Source: an uncultured Schlesneria sp.
GTDB taxonomy: Bacteria; Planctomycetota; Planctomycetia; Planctomycetales; Planctomycetaceae
DNA: 64,000 nt
Assembly (NCBI GenBank): GCA_903904835.1
Contig: CAIVEI010000006.1
Span: 1-64,000, forward strand
Reading direction: 5' to 3'
The first letter of the stretch is position 1, and each line of letters opens with the position of its first letter. The notes beneath the pieces were generated by a model that searched no databases, was not told the DNA's origin, and saw only the letters and a list, made by a program, of their open reading frames with translations. The position numbers were made by a program, and so were the translations under genes. Below, in pieces: positions 28,561 to 38,874 of the stretch.

Positions 28561-29982
28561 ATGGAACGTTTCAGTCTGCAAGACCTGATGCAGGTCACGG
28601 GAGGTCGACTGCGAGAGGTCGATTCCGCAGACGCACGATTCGATCGAATTTCGATTGATTCGCGTGAAATTCAACACGGAGACGTCTTCTGGGCCTTACG
28701 AGGTGAAAATCATGACGGGCATGATTTCACTAAAGAGGCATTAGAACGGCACGCTCGACTCTGCGTCATTTCAGCGGACCGTGCGAATTGCGTGGCTGGT
28801 ACCAGCTTGATCGTCGACGAAACACTTTCGGCGCTTGGCCGATTCGCCCGTTGGCATCGCAGTCGTCTGGACGCTCTTGTGATCGGAGTCACAGGTAGCG
28901 TCGGCAAGACGACAACGCGGGAACTGATTTTCGCGGCACTCAGTGGTCAATATCACGGAATCCGCAGTCGGAAAAATTTTAATAATCTGATCGGCCTCCC
29001 CCTCAGCCTGCTGGATCTTGATCCAGCACATGAATTTGCCGTCCTGGAAATGGGTGCTTCGCAAATCGGCGATATCCAGCAATTATGTGACGTGGCCCGT
29101 CCAGAAGTCGGTGTTGTCACGGCGATTGGTCCAGCTCATCTTCAGTCGTTCGGTTCAATGGCTGCCATTATTCAAACCAAGGGCGAGTTACTCGAACAAC
29201 TTCCTTCAACCGGTTTTGCTGTGTTACCGGGAGACGACATCGTTCTGCGTCAAATGGCAGATCGGGCACCCTGTCCCGTGATTTTTGTAGGCCAGCATGA
29301 TGATAACCAGATCCAGGCCACAAACGTCGAAGTCCACTCCGGAAGTTTACGATTCCGTTGCGAAGGGTTTGATTTTGATATCCCGGTAAATGGTCGACAT
29401 ACTCTTTCCAACGCACTGTGTGCAATTGCAATCGGACTCGAAATAGGTATTTCCACTCGCATCTTGTCATCGGGACTTGCCACGTTTACGCCAGCACCTG
29501 GCCGAGGTGGTTTAATCCAGATCGGACCATGGACGGTGATTGATGATACTTACAATGCCAGCCCGCTCTCGGTTGCTGCGTCCTGTCGATTTTTGAAAGA
29601 CATCGTGATTCCGGGTGCTGGGCAGCGATTACTCGTGCTAGGCGATATGCGAGAACTGGGACCTACGGCTGCGTTTGAACACGAACGAATTGGGAACCTG
29701 GCAGCCGAACTTCGCGTTGATCGCCTGCTGGTTTGTGGGGAACATGCTGGAGATGTGGCACGGGGTGCCAAGCGAAGCGGAATGAATGCACATCAAATCG
29801 CCGCGACTAATGACACTGATACGTTGCTGGCGATTCTGGACTGCTGGCTTGAACCACGCGACCTGTTGCTGGTGAAGGGTTCTCGCTCAACACGAATGGA
29901 ACGAGTCATCGACTGGCTGAAAACACACGCGGAGTCGCGGGAAGGAACGCACACAACCGGACAGCATCGCATTTGTGCGTGA
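28561..29982 (+). CDS. murF: UDP-N-acetylmuramoyl-tripeptide--D-alanyl-D-alanine ligase MurF
   Basis: 'DSREIQHGDVFWALRGENHDGHDF', 'VTGSVGKTTTRELI', 'IDDTYNASPLSV'. Confidence 0.95.
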   Translation: MERFSLQDLMQVTGGRLREVDSADARFDRISIDSREIQHGDVFWALRGENHDGHDFTKEALERHARLCVISADRANCVAGTSLIVDETLSALGRFARWHRSRLDALVIGVTGSVGKTTTRELIFAALSGQYHGIRSRKNFNNLIGLPLSLLDLDPAHEFAVLEMGASQIGDIQQLCDVARPEVGVVTAIGPAHLQSFGSMAAIIQTKGELLEQLPSTGFAVLPGDDIVLRQMADRAPCPVIFVGQHDDNQIQATNVEVHSGSLRFRCEGFDFDIPVNGRHTLSNALCAIAIGLEIGISTRILSSGLATFTPAPGRGGLIQIGPWTVIDDTYNASPLSVAASCRFLKDIVIPGAGQRLLVLGDMRELGPTAAFEHERIGNLAAELRVDRLLVCGEHAGDVARGAKRSGMNAHQIAATNDTDTLLAILDCWLEPRDLLLVKGSRSTRMERVIDWLKTHAESREGTHTTGQHRICA

Positions 29983-30259
29983 GGATGAAAAAACGAACAG
30001 GAAGAGGAGTGATTCAATTCAAAATTCGAACATGACAGAGACGCCTGAAAATCGAATTAATCGATTCGATTTTCGATTCGTGTTTTTCTCTGTGGGTTCG
30101 ACTGAAGTCTGCGGCCATGCCGCAGTGAGGTTCCGTCACGTGCGATCGGTTTGCGGAAGCCGATCGTCCGTCCGGGTCGCGCCGGACATTAACGTTCACG
30201 GTGATAAAGCGGTCTCTGGGTCGATTGCTTTGTCATCACGTCGTGACGGGACCAAAACC

Positions 30260-30301
30260 CGGGCGCTGGGCCTGTCCAGCCAGCGCCCGGGGATTTTTTA
30301 A
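30260..30301 (+). terminator. Rho-independent terminator downstream of murEF
   Basis: CCCGGGCGCTGG (30260-30271)/CCAGCGCCCGGG (30282-30293), perfect 12-bp stem followed by a T-tract. Confidence 0.9.
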
Positions 30302-30414
30302 TCAACTGACAATGAACCTTTTCTGGGACAACTGAGTTTTTCAAGCAAAGTCATCTGTCAATCTGACAACTTCGACAGGTCTCCCTCTTTATTCATTCTG
30401 GCACGAGAATATCA

Positions 30415-30774
30415 ATGAAACGATCACTGACACAAGTCGCGATAGCTCTCATCCTGTTCGGAATCGCGTTCACCTGGCAATCGTCCAATGCCGACGACGA
30501 AAAAGCCGATGCCACCGCTCGAACCGAGGCAGACGCGAAGCAACTTGAACTGATCGAAAGAATTGAAGCTCTGGAAAAGCGACTTGAAAAACTCGAAGCA
30601 GAAAGAATGCCCATCAGACAGGCGGATCATCGAGAATTGCCGTACGTTCCGACACCAGGAACTCTTCCGCCAGGCGGCCCCGACGAGGATTACACAGGAT
30701 TCAAAAACACAAATGGTCAAACGTGGCGGATCAGGATGTTAAGTCATCGCCGGTCGGCCGATGGACCACGGTAG
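30415..30774 (+). CDS. small exported coiled-coil protein
   Basis: Signal-like N-terminus then 'AKQLELIERIEALEKRLEKLEAER'. Confidence 0.6.
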   Translation: MKRSLTQVAIALILFGIAFTWQSSNADDEKADATARTEADAKQLELIERIEALEKRLEKLEAERMPIRQADHRELPYVPTPGTLPPGGPDEDYTGFKNTNGQTWRIRMLSHRRSADGPR

Positions 30775-30818
30775 TCGTCATGTGTTAATTCGAATCCTTT
30801 CAAGAAAGCCGAGTTAAC

Positions 30819-31526
30819 ATGGACCAGTTACTCACCGGCATCCATCAGTTCCATACGAACGTGTTCCAGAATGAGCGAGAATTCTTCGAAACGCTTGTGT
30901 CTGGGCAGCATCCAAGCGCGCTGTTTATCGGCTGCTCGGATTCACGCGTTGATCCGTCTATCATTATGCAGGCTCAGCTAGGCGAACTGTTTGTCCTTCG
31001 CAATGCGGGAAACATCGTTCCTTGTCATGGTGCGTCGAACGGAGGGGAGCCAGCCACGATCGAGTATGCTGTGACGGCATTAGGGGTCAAGGACATCATC
31101 GTGTGCGGACATTCCGGGTGCGGTGCCATTCAGGCGATGTTACACCCGGAAAAAATGACCAACCTGCCTCTTGTACGAGGATGGCTGAGTCATGCCGAGG
31201 CGACTCGCCTGATCGTCACCGAGAACTATCCAAAATACCATGGTCACGAACAGTTAGAGATTGCCGTGCGCGAACATGTCCTGGTTCAGATTGAGAATCT
31301 TCAGACACATCCGGCAGTCGCCGTCAAGTTGCAGCGTGGAGAACTGACACTGCATGCCTGGGTCTATCAGATGGAAACAGGCGAGGTTCTTGCGTATTCG
31401 ACCAAAGACGGCGGATTTGCCGCCCTTACCGATCTCGCTCCTCATGAAGCGAGCAAGCGCAGCGTTGCCAACCCTCGCAAGGCGACAAAGCCGGGCGTCA
31501 GGTCAAGTCGACGTAAGAAGGCATGA
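30819..31526 (+). CDS. beta-carbonic anhydrase
   Basis: 'FIGCSDSRVDPSIIMQAQLGELFVLRNAGNIV', 'IIVCGHSGCGAIQAML'. Confidence 0.95.
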   Translation: MDQLLTGIHQFHTNVFQNEREFFETLVSGQHPSALFIGCSDSRVDPSIIMQAQLGELFVLRNAGNIVPCHGASNGGEPATIEYAVTALGVKDIIVCGHSGCGAIQAMLHPEKMTNLPLVRGWLSHAEATRLIVTENYPKYHGHEQLEIAVREHVLVQIENLQTHPAVAVKLQRGELTLHAWVYQMETGEVLAYSTKDGGFAALTDLAPHEASKRSVANPRKATKPGVRSSRRKKA

Positions 31527-31741
31527 CCAATCAGATATTCAGCGGAAGAATGAAAGCGGTTCCCACACAGTGATGTCCAAAATCGTGATAAGGTAAAATC
31601 GGAGCTGAGTTCTTCGGAAACCCTCAGATCACAATCAAGGCTCTCGACAGGCCAATATCCTTGTGGCAGAATTCGTGAATCGTCAGGCTTGCGTGGCAAC
31701 CGAGACCGAAAGCGAATCCTGTCTTCAACGAGGAGAAGACC

Positions 31742-34138
31742 TTGAGACGGCATTTTCCATGCCGCGTTCCAGTCATTTGTTTCGCATCATTGTTTCTTCC
31801 GTGGTTACATTCGTCGCCGGTGAAGGGTGAGCAACCTTCGCACAACGTTATCTCGTATCCTCGTGACATTCGGCCTGTCCTGGCTGACAAATGCTTTCAC
31901 TGTCATGGAACGGATGCCACGGCTCGAAAGGCCGATCTGAGGCTGGACCAGGAAGAATCGGCACATAAAGTTCGCAAGGGCAATGCCGCAATCGCTGCGG
32001 GGTCTCTAGAACGAAGTGAACTGATTCGCAGGATTTTTTCAGATCACGAATCCGAAAAGATGCCACCGCCTGAGTCGCCTCGACAACTTGCCGCAAATGA
32101 GAAGGAAATGCTCAGACGCTGGGTTGAGCAAGGTGCGAAGTATGAACGCCATTGGGCGTTCGATCCTCCACGTCGATCGTTACCACCCGAGGTTCGAGCG
32201 ACCAAAGGCATTCAGAATCCGATCGACCTTTTCATTCTCGCCCGACTCGAACAGGAAGGTTTATCACCATCTCTTGCTGCGGATCGATCGACTTTAATTC
32301 GACGAGCGACACTCGATTTGACCGGTCTGCCACCGTCTCTTCCCGACGTGAATGACTTCGTCAACGACCATTCGCAAGATGCATACGAGAGGCTGATCGA
32401 CCGACTGCTTGCTTCGCCAAGATGTGGTGAGCGACTTGCGCTTGACTGGCTCGACGCCGCTCGATTTGCCGATTCGGGTGGTTACCAGGGTGACATCTTT
32501 CGAACGATGTGGCCATGGAGAGACTGGGTCATTCAATCTTTCAATCGTAACCTGCCATTCGATCAATTTACGATCGCTCAATTGGCGGGCGATCTGCTGC
32601 CGAACCCAACCCGTGATGACCTGATCGCCAGCGGGTTCCATCGCAATCATCGGATCAACGATGAAGACGGCATCGTCCTGGAAGAATTCCGAGTCGAATA
32701 TGTTGTTGATCGAGTCGAGACAACTGCCGGCGTGTGGTTGGGGCTGACAATGGGTTGCGCCCGATGCCACGATCACAAATATGATCCGATTACTCAGGCC
32801 GATTTTTATCGATTCTATGCGTTCTTCAACAGCATCGATGAAAGCGGTCGCGGACACGGGAATGCCCCGCCAGTTTTACGACTGACCACGATCGAACAAG
32901 ATCGTCAAATACTCTCAATCGATCAAGAGATCCAATCACTTCAAGGGATCTCGCAGGGCCTGGGTTCTGATTTGACCAAGGCCACGGAAAAGCAACAAAC
33001 TGTTGATCAAATCACTGCGGCCGAAAAGAAGAAAGCAGCGATCCTCGCCGCAGCACCAGTTACGATGATCATGCGAGAACTTCCCACCCCACGCGACACC
33101 TTCATTCTGACTCGCGGTGCCTACGACAAACCGAGTCAACGAGTGACGGCTGGATTACCAGACGCATTGTCGCCTCTGCCACCGGGGATTCCCGCCAATC
33201 GAATGGGACTTGCAAAATGGCTCGTTGATCCATTGCATCCGCTGACGGGTCGAGTCATCGTCAATCGATATTGGCAAATGACCTTCGGTGCCGGACTTGT
33301 CTCAACACCCGAAGACTTCGGGACTCAAGGCGAAGCTCCAAGCCATCCGGAATTATTAGATTGGTTGGCTACAGAGTTTGTTCAATCAGGCTGGGATGTC
33401 AAAAAAATCTTACGATTGCTGGTAACCAGTTCCACATATCACCAGTCATCGCGCGGTTCGGATGCGGGTTATCGACAAGACCCCAACAATCGACTGCTCG
33501 CTCGCGGTCCGCGTTATCGAATGTTGGCTGAAATGGTTCGAGATCAGGCATTAGCCGCAGCGGGGTTGTTAGACGAACGTCTTGGTGGACCGTCGGTATT
33601 GCCGTATCAACCGGAAGGCTTATGGAAAGAACTTGCTTCGGCAGGGCAGGAATATCCTCAAAGCCATGGGGCCGATCTTTACCGACGAAGCATGTATACA
33701 TTCTGGCGTCGCACCGTACATCATCCCGCGATGGCAGCGTTCGATGCACCACCTCGCGAGATCTGTAACGTTCGACGAGCTCGAACCAACACTCCCATCC
33801 AGGCATTAGCTCTGATGAATGAACCAGGTTACTTTGAAGCGAGCCGCAAACTGGCAGAACGGGTGCTACTGAACGCCGAACCCGATACTGAAGCCCGATT
33901 GTCATACGCGTTCCGCCTTGTCACGGCGAGATCCCCGTCCCCGGATGAAATCGTGATCCTGAAAAACGAATGGAACTCGTTTCACCAACGCTTCTCGGCC
34001 CAACCTGACGCGGCCGCAAAACTTCTGACAGTCGGCGAATTAAAAGCGAATTCGAGCTTGCCAATCGCCGATCTCGCCACGATGACTGCGATCGCAAATT
34101 CCATTTTGAATCTCGACGAAGCCGTCACGAAAGAATAA
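31742..34138 (+). CDS. Planctomycete cytochrome C (PSCyt1) - DUF1549 - DUF1553 protein
   Basis: 'DKCFHCHGTDATARKADLRLD', 'RATLDLTGLPPSLPDVNDF', 'NRYWQMTFGAGLVSTPEDFGTQGEAPSHPELLDWLA'. Confidence 0.93.
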   Translation: MRRHFPCRVPVICFASLFLPWLHSSPVKGEQPSHNVISYPRDIRPVLADKCFHCHGTDATARKADLRLDQEESAHKVRKGNAAIAAGSLERSELIRRIFSDHESEKMPPPESPRQLAANEKEMLRRWVEQGAKYERHWAFDPPRRSLPPEVRATKGIQNPIDLFILARLEQEGLSPSLAADRSTLIRRATLDLTGLPPSLPDVNDFVNDHSQDAYERLIDRLLASPRCGERLALDWLDAARFADSGGYQGDIFRTMWPWRDWVIQSFNRNLPFDQFTIAQLAGDLLPNPTRDDLIASGFHRNHRINDEDGIVLEEFRVEYVVDRVETTAGVWLGLTMGCARCHDHKYDPITQADFYRFYAFFNSIDESGRGHGNAPPVLRLTTIEQDRQILSIDQEIQSLQGISQGLGSDLTKATEKQQTVDQITAAEKKKAAILAAAPVTMIMRELPTPRDTFILTRGAYDKPSQRVTAGLPDALSPLPPGIPANRMGLAKWLVDPLHPLTGRVIVNRYWQMTFGAGLVSTPEDFGTQGEAPSHPELLDWLATEFVQSGWDVKKILRLLVTSSTYHQSSRGSDAGYRQDPNNRLLARGPRYRMLAEMVRDQALAAAGLLDERLGGPSVLPYQPEGLWKELASAGQEYPQSHGADLYRRSMYTFWRRTVHHPAMAAFDAPPREICNVRRARTNTPIQALALMNEPGYFEASRKLAERVLLNAEPDTEARLSYAFRLVTARSPSPDEIVILKNEWNSFHQRFSAQPDAAAKLLTVGELKANSSLPIADLATMTAIANSILNLDEAVTKE

Positions 34139-35650
34139 ATGGAAACGTCTGAAGAGAGGATTGAATGTTCCATGCGTAACTTTCTTCCAGCGTCCACACT
34201 CAAAACGGAGTCGACCCGACGTCAATTCCTGCAGCAAGGGGCAGGAGGAATTGGACTGCTTGCACTGACGTCTCTTTTACACGCCGACCAGGAACGAACC
34301 GCCGCAACAACACAACCGGGACCGGCACACATCGGATTACCTGGCTTTCCTCATTTCACTCCTAAAGCCAGACGAGTGATTTACCTGTTTCAATCAGGTG
34401 CTCCATCGCAAATGGATCTGTTCGATCCCAAGCCGGAACTGGCTGACCGTTTTGGCGAAGAACTGCCACCATCTATTCGTGGCACGCAGCGTCTGACTGG
34501 TATGACTGCAGGACAAGCAACGCATCCGGTCGCACCTTCAAAATTCAAATTTGCACAGCATGGAAAAAGCGGAGCCTGGCTATGCGAGTTGATGCCGCAC
34601 ATGTCCAACGTTGTCGATGACATCTGTTTTATCCGATCAATGCACACCGATGCGATCAATCATGATCCTGCGGTGACGTTCTTCATGACCGGTACTCAAC
34701 AGGCAGGCCGACCGAGTCTCGGGGCGTGGGCCACTTATGGTTTAGGTAGCGAAAATTACGATCTACCGGCCTTCGTCTGTATGGTTTCTATTGGAACTGG
34801 ACGACCGGTGGACCAACCACTTTACGACCGGTTATGGGGAAGTGGTTTCCTGCCGACGCATTTTCAGGGTGTTAAGTTTCGAGGAACCGGTGATCCTGTT
34901 CTGTATTTGTCTAACCCACCTGGGATGGAAGCCAGCGATCGACGAACAATGCTCGACGCAGTTACTCAACTCAACACTTTAAAGCTGAGGGATGTCCCCG
35001 ACCCGGAAATCGCGACGCGGATCGCACAGTATGAACTTGCTTTCCGGATGCAGTCATCAGTCCCCGAGCTGGCCGACCTTTCTTCCGAACCGGAACACAT
35101 ACTCGATTTATACGGCCCGGATTCCCGCAAGCGAGGGACCTTTGCCTACAATTGCATTCTCGCCCGCCGCCTGGCCGAACGCGGGGTTCGTTACATTCAG
35201 TTGTTTCATCGCGGTTGGGATCAGCATCGAGACCTTCCCCAGCAGTTAACCGGGCAGTGCCGAGACACGGATCAGGCCTCGGCCGCATTAATTCTCGACC
35301 TTAAGCAACGTGGAATGCTGGAAGACACGCTGGTGGTCTGGGGAGGCGAATTCGGTCGCACTGTCTATTGCCAGGACGCATTGACGAAAGAAAACTACGG
35401 CCGTGATCATCACCCTCGCTGTTTCACGATCTGGCTGGCGGGGGGCGGAATCAAGTCGGGAATCACTTACGGATCAACGGACGACTACTGTTACAACATC
35501 ACACAAGATCCCGTTAGCGTCCATGATCTGCACGCGACACTTCTGCGTTTACTTGGTGTCGACCATACTCGTCTGACCTTCAAATTCCAGGGACGATATT
35601 TTCGCTTGACCGACGTACACGGAACTGTCGTGCCGGCAATTCTGGCATGA
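34139..35650 (+). CDS. DUF1501 protein
   Basis: 'STRRQFLQQGAGGIGLLAL', '[18 protein letters not shown]', 'GRDHHPRCFTIWLAGGGIKSGITYGSTDDY'. Confidence 0.93.
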   Translation: METSEERIECSMRNFLPASTLKTESTRRQFLQQGAGGIGLLALTSLLHADQERTAATTQPGPAHIGLPGFPHFTPKARRVIYLFQSGAPSQMDLFDPKPELADRFGEELPPSIRGTQRLTGMTAGQATHPVAPSKFKFAQHGKSGAWLCELMPHMSNVVDDICFIRSMHTDAINHDPAVTFFMTGTQQAGRPSLGAWATYGLGSENYDLPAFVCMVSIGTGRPVDQPLYDRLWGSGFLPTHFQGVKFRGTGDPVLYLSNPPGMEASDRRTMLDAVTQLNTLKLRDVPDPEIATRIAQYELAFRMQSSVPELADLSSEPEHILDLYGPDSRKRGTFAYNCILARRLAERGVRYIQLFHRGWDQHRDLPQQLTGQCRDTDQASAALILDLKQRGMLEDTLVVWGGEFGRTVYCQDALTKENYGRDHHPRCFTIWLAGGGIKSGITYGSTDDYCYNITQDPVSVHDLHATLLRLLGVDHTRLTFKFQGRYFRLTDVHGTVVPAILA

Positions 35651-36011
35651 AACCGTCATTCATGGCGTTCAGGGTGATACCGAGTTGTTAACTGGTCGGT
35701 CCGTGGAGCGTCGATTAGGAGGGAACCGCCGGGTTACACGCATCCTGTGTCAGATGGCTTAAGGATCGCGATATCGCCATGCTTGGTAGTGACCGAGCCA
35801 GTGACGTTGTCCCTTCGAGAATTGAAGGGATCGATTTTCCTGTTCAACTTTTAACGTTGCATGCGATTGGGATTCACATTTTCGACAACTGCGACCTGCA
35901 GGTGTTGAGCCAGACGCCCGAGAAACTGAAACAATCGGAATTTCTACTGTCCGCTTCGCCGCTGGCTTTCCCCGGCGGTACGGAGTCGCCGCTGAATCCC
36001 ATTGCGACGTA

Positions 36012-36467
36012 CTAGTTTGTCATTGGGCGTTTCACGGATCGTTTCGTACGGCTTGGTTTGAGCAACAACTTGATCGCATCGTCTTTAACGTAATCGGCGG
36101 GCGTCCTTCCAGATTTATTCGGGATGAACGGGTCAGCCCCGGCGGCAATCAATAATTGAATAATCTCAATCACCTCTTGTTGTTTTCCTGCGGTTCCAGG
36201 CGCACCTGTCGACGTGACCGCGCGGTGAAGTGGCGTCGAACCAGACTTTCGACAAACCTGATTCACGTTGGCGCCGTGCTCAATCAAGGCTTGTACTGCG
36301 ATGGGGAATCGAAAGCGCACAGCATGATGAAGTGCGGTGACTCCGTTCTTGTCGCTGGAATTGACGTCGGCTCCGGCCGTGATCAGTTCGACGATTCGAC
36401 GTCGTTGTTCCGTTGGATCAGGATTCCGCTCGGCACAGATTGCGGACAATTCTGAAATGGAGCTCAC
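36012..36467 (-). CDS. ankyrin-repeat protein
   Basis: 'GADVNSSDKNGVTALHHAVRFRFPIAVQALIEHGANVNQVCRKSGSTPLHRAV'. Confidence 0.9.
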   Translation of the reverse strand: MSSISELSAICAERNPDPTEQRRRIVELITAGADVNSSDKNGVTALHHAVRFRFPIAVQALIEHGANVNQVCRKSGSTPLHRAVTSTGAPGTAGKQQEVIEIIQLLIAAGADPFIPNKSGRTPADYVKDDAIKLLLKPSRTKRSVKRPMTN

Positions 36468-36494
36468 GGATTCCCTTTAGCCCTACAGGTTGAA

Positions 36495-36824
36495 TCAGTT
36501 GAACAGCCCAAGAGTCCATCCGAGGAAAATCGAATAACTAATCACGAAAATCGTCCCTAGAATCGACTGCACACCAGTCAGATGTAATGGACGCTCGCGT
36601 TGTCCGGATCGCACAAACAGGTCCCAACCATAAAACCTCACAAATCCAGAAGAGAGACACGCCACTGCCAGCAAAAGGTAATGTGAAACTGGATTATCGC
36701 CAGGAATTTTTCCAAAGCAGAGATGACAGCCAACAAGAATCAAATCGGTCATCAAGGAAAACATGCAGATCATGACGGTCATGACAACGAAGGTCGAAAA
36801 CACCGGAGGGGAATCGTTATTCAT
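36495..36824 (-). CDS. small integral membrane protein
   Basis: Several hydrophobic segments from the 'MNNDSPPVFSTFVVMTVMICMF' start. Confidence 0.5.
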   Translation of the reverse strand: MNNDSPPVFSTFVVMTVMICMFSLMTDLILVGCHLCFGKIPGDNPVSHYLLLAVACLSSGFVRFYGWDLFVRSGQRERPLHLTGVQSILGTIFVISYSIFLGWTLGLFN

Positions 36825-37033
36825 CGAATTCGCAATAGAAATTGGATTTCGGATTCTGTGAGGCATCAAGATTAAACCAAACTTAACACGGAATCCAAGA
36901 ACGATATGGTCTCGACACTCGGCAGCAGTTGCGAATAGCGATTGGAATATGGTCAAATAGGGGTTCGTCGATTCATGCTTTTCAGCGAACTGACGATCAG
37001 CATCAAAACCACTTCTCGATGATTCAACAGGAG

Positions 37034-38644
37034 ATGCACATGCGATTTCGGATGGGATGGATACTGTGTTCAATGATGTTCGCCATGCTCGGCGTATCAG
37101 ATTCGATTCAGGCTCAAGATGGCTGGGAAACGATCTTTGATGGAAAGACGCTCGACAAATGGGATGGCAATCCTGAATTCTGGCGAGTGGAAGACGGGAC
37201 AATTACCGGGCAGACAACCGAAGCCAAGGTCACAAAGGGCAACACCTTTATTATCTGGCGTGGCGGTGAAACTGCCGATTTCGAGCTCAAGCTGGAATAC
37301 AAGATTATCAACGGAAACTCGGGCATCCAGTACCGCAGTTTTGAAGTCCCCAACGAAAAGTGGGTGATCGGTGGCTATCAGGCAGACTTCGAAGCTGGCA
37401 ACACTTATTCTGGTATCAATTACGGCGAGCGATTCCGTGGCATTCTTGCTCTTCGGGGTCAGAAGACTGAAATTGGGGCTGATCACAAGCCAAAGGTTCT
37501 GGAAACATTTGGCGACACGAATGCCATTCAAGAGAAGATCAAGAAAGAGGACTGGAACGAATACCACGTCAGTGCGAAAGGATTTACGTTTGAGCACCGC
37601 ATCAATGGAGTCCTCACGTCAGTCGTGATTGACGAAGACAAGGCTGAACGTCGTGCAAAGGGTGTGCTTGCACTTCAGCTTCATGCTGGTCCACCGATGA
37701 AGGTTCAGTTCCGAAACATCAAGTTGAAGCAATTAAAGAGCGAAGGGACGACCAGCGGCACGGGGGCAAAAAAAAAGGCTTTGCTGATCGCGGGAAACCC
37801 GAGTCACGGCTTTGGTGCTCATGACCATCTGGCTGGATGCTCGCTGCTGGCGAAGCTGATCAATGAAAGCGGTCTTCCCGTCGAAGCCGAAGTCTTTTCG
37901 ATTCAGAAACAGGGTTGGCCCAGTGCCGAGAAACTCGCTTCTGCCAATACGATCCTGATCTATTCCGATGGTGGAGGGGGACATCCCTTTAACAGCCATC
38001 TTGACGAACTTAACACACTTGCCGCCAAGGGAACCGGCATCGTCTGTATTCACTACGGTGTCGAGACGACAGCAGGAAAGCCAGGGGATGCGTTTCTTAA
38101 CTGGATCGGTGGATACTTTGAGCCAAACTGGTCGGTTAACCCTCACTGGGTGGCGAATTACACTAAACTTCCGGTCCACGCGACGACTCGTGGTGTTCAG
38201 CCATTTTCGACGAATGATGAATGGTATTATCACATGCGGTTTCGAGAAAAGATGGATGGCGTGACACCGATTCTGACCGATCTGCCTCCGAAGGAATCAC
38301 TCAGTCGTGGCGATGGTCCTCACAGCGGCAACCCTGAAGTTCGTAAGGCTGTCCTGGAACGCAAAGAACCACAGCACATGGCTTGGGCTCGTGAGCGACC
38401 AGACGGCGGACGTGGTTTCGGAACCAGTGGCGGACATGTTCACTGGAACTGGGGCAATGATCAATTCAGAAAACTGGTCCTCAATGCCGTTGTCTGGACT
38501 GCAGGTGCCGATGTCCCAACCGACGGTGTTCCTGCCGGTCATGTGACCGTCAATGATCTGCTTCAGAATCATGACGAAAAGATTCCCGATGACTTCAATC
38601 CGGCAATGGTTCAGGCAATGCTGGATCAATGGAATAAGAAGTAA
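37034..38644 (+). CDS. DUF1080 (3-keto-disaccharide hydrolase-like) + ThuA-like fusion
   Basis: 'GWETIFDGKTLDKWDGNPEFWRVEDGTITGQT' and 'KKALLIAGNPSHGFGAHDHLAGCSLLAKLINESG...VHWNWGNDQFRKLVLNAVVWTAG'. Confidence 0.9.
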   Translation: MHMRFRMGWILCSMMFAMLGVSDSIQAQDGWETIFDGKTLDKWDGNPEFWRVEDGTITGQTTEAKVTKGNTFIIWRGGETADFELKLEYKIINGNSGIQYRSFEVPNEKWVIGGYQADFEAGNTYSGINYGERFRGILALRGQKTEIGADHKPKVLETFGDTNAIQEKIKKEDWNEYHVSAKGFTFEHRINGVLTSVVIDEDKAERRAKGVLALQLHAGPPMKVQFRNIKLKQLKSEGTTSGTGAKKKALLIAGNPSHGFGAHDHLAGCSLLAKLINESGLPVEAEVFSIQKQGWPSAEKLASANTILIYSDGGGGHPFNSHLDELNTLAAKGTGIVCIHYGVETTAGKPGDAFLNWIGGYFEPNWSVNPHWVANYTKLPVHATTRGVQPFSTNDEWYYHMRFREKMDGVTPILTDLPPKESLSRGDGPHSGNPEVRKAVLERKEPQHMAWARERPDGGRGFGTSGGHVHWNWGNDQFRKLVLNAVVWTAGADVPTDGVPAGHVTVNDLLQNHDEKIPDDFNPAMVQAMLDQWNKK

Positions 38645-38662
38645 TCGCGTAACTCTGCCAAG

Positions 38663-38688
38663 AGGTGCAAGCCGAGTCGCTTGCACCT
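38663..38688 (+). terminator. hairpin downstream of DUF1080/ThuA gene
   Basis: AGGTGCAAGC-CGAGTC-GCTTGCACCT, 10-bp perfect stem; weak T-tract. Confidence 0.45.
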
Positions 38689-38874
38689 TGTGCATTTGAC
38701 ACGCGAGCACAATTTCAACAAGTCGAATGAAACCAGGGTGTGCGCTGTTCAGCGCACCTCGATTTGTTCGCACTCCTATTATGTGACGTTTCTTCAATCA
38801 ATCAGATCATGTGTCTCGCAGTCGATGCTTATACGCGGCGCATACTCCCTTTCGACAACCGGAGCTTCGTTCTC

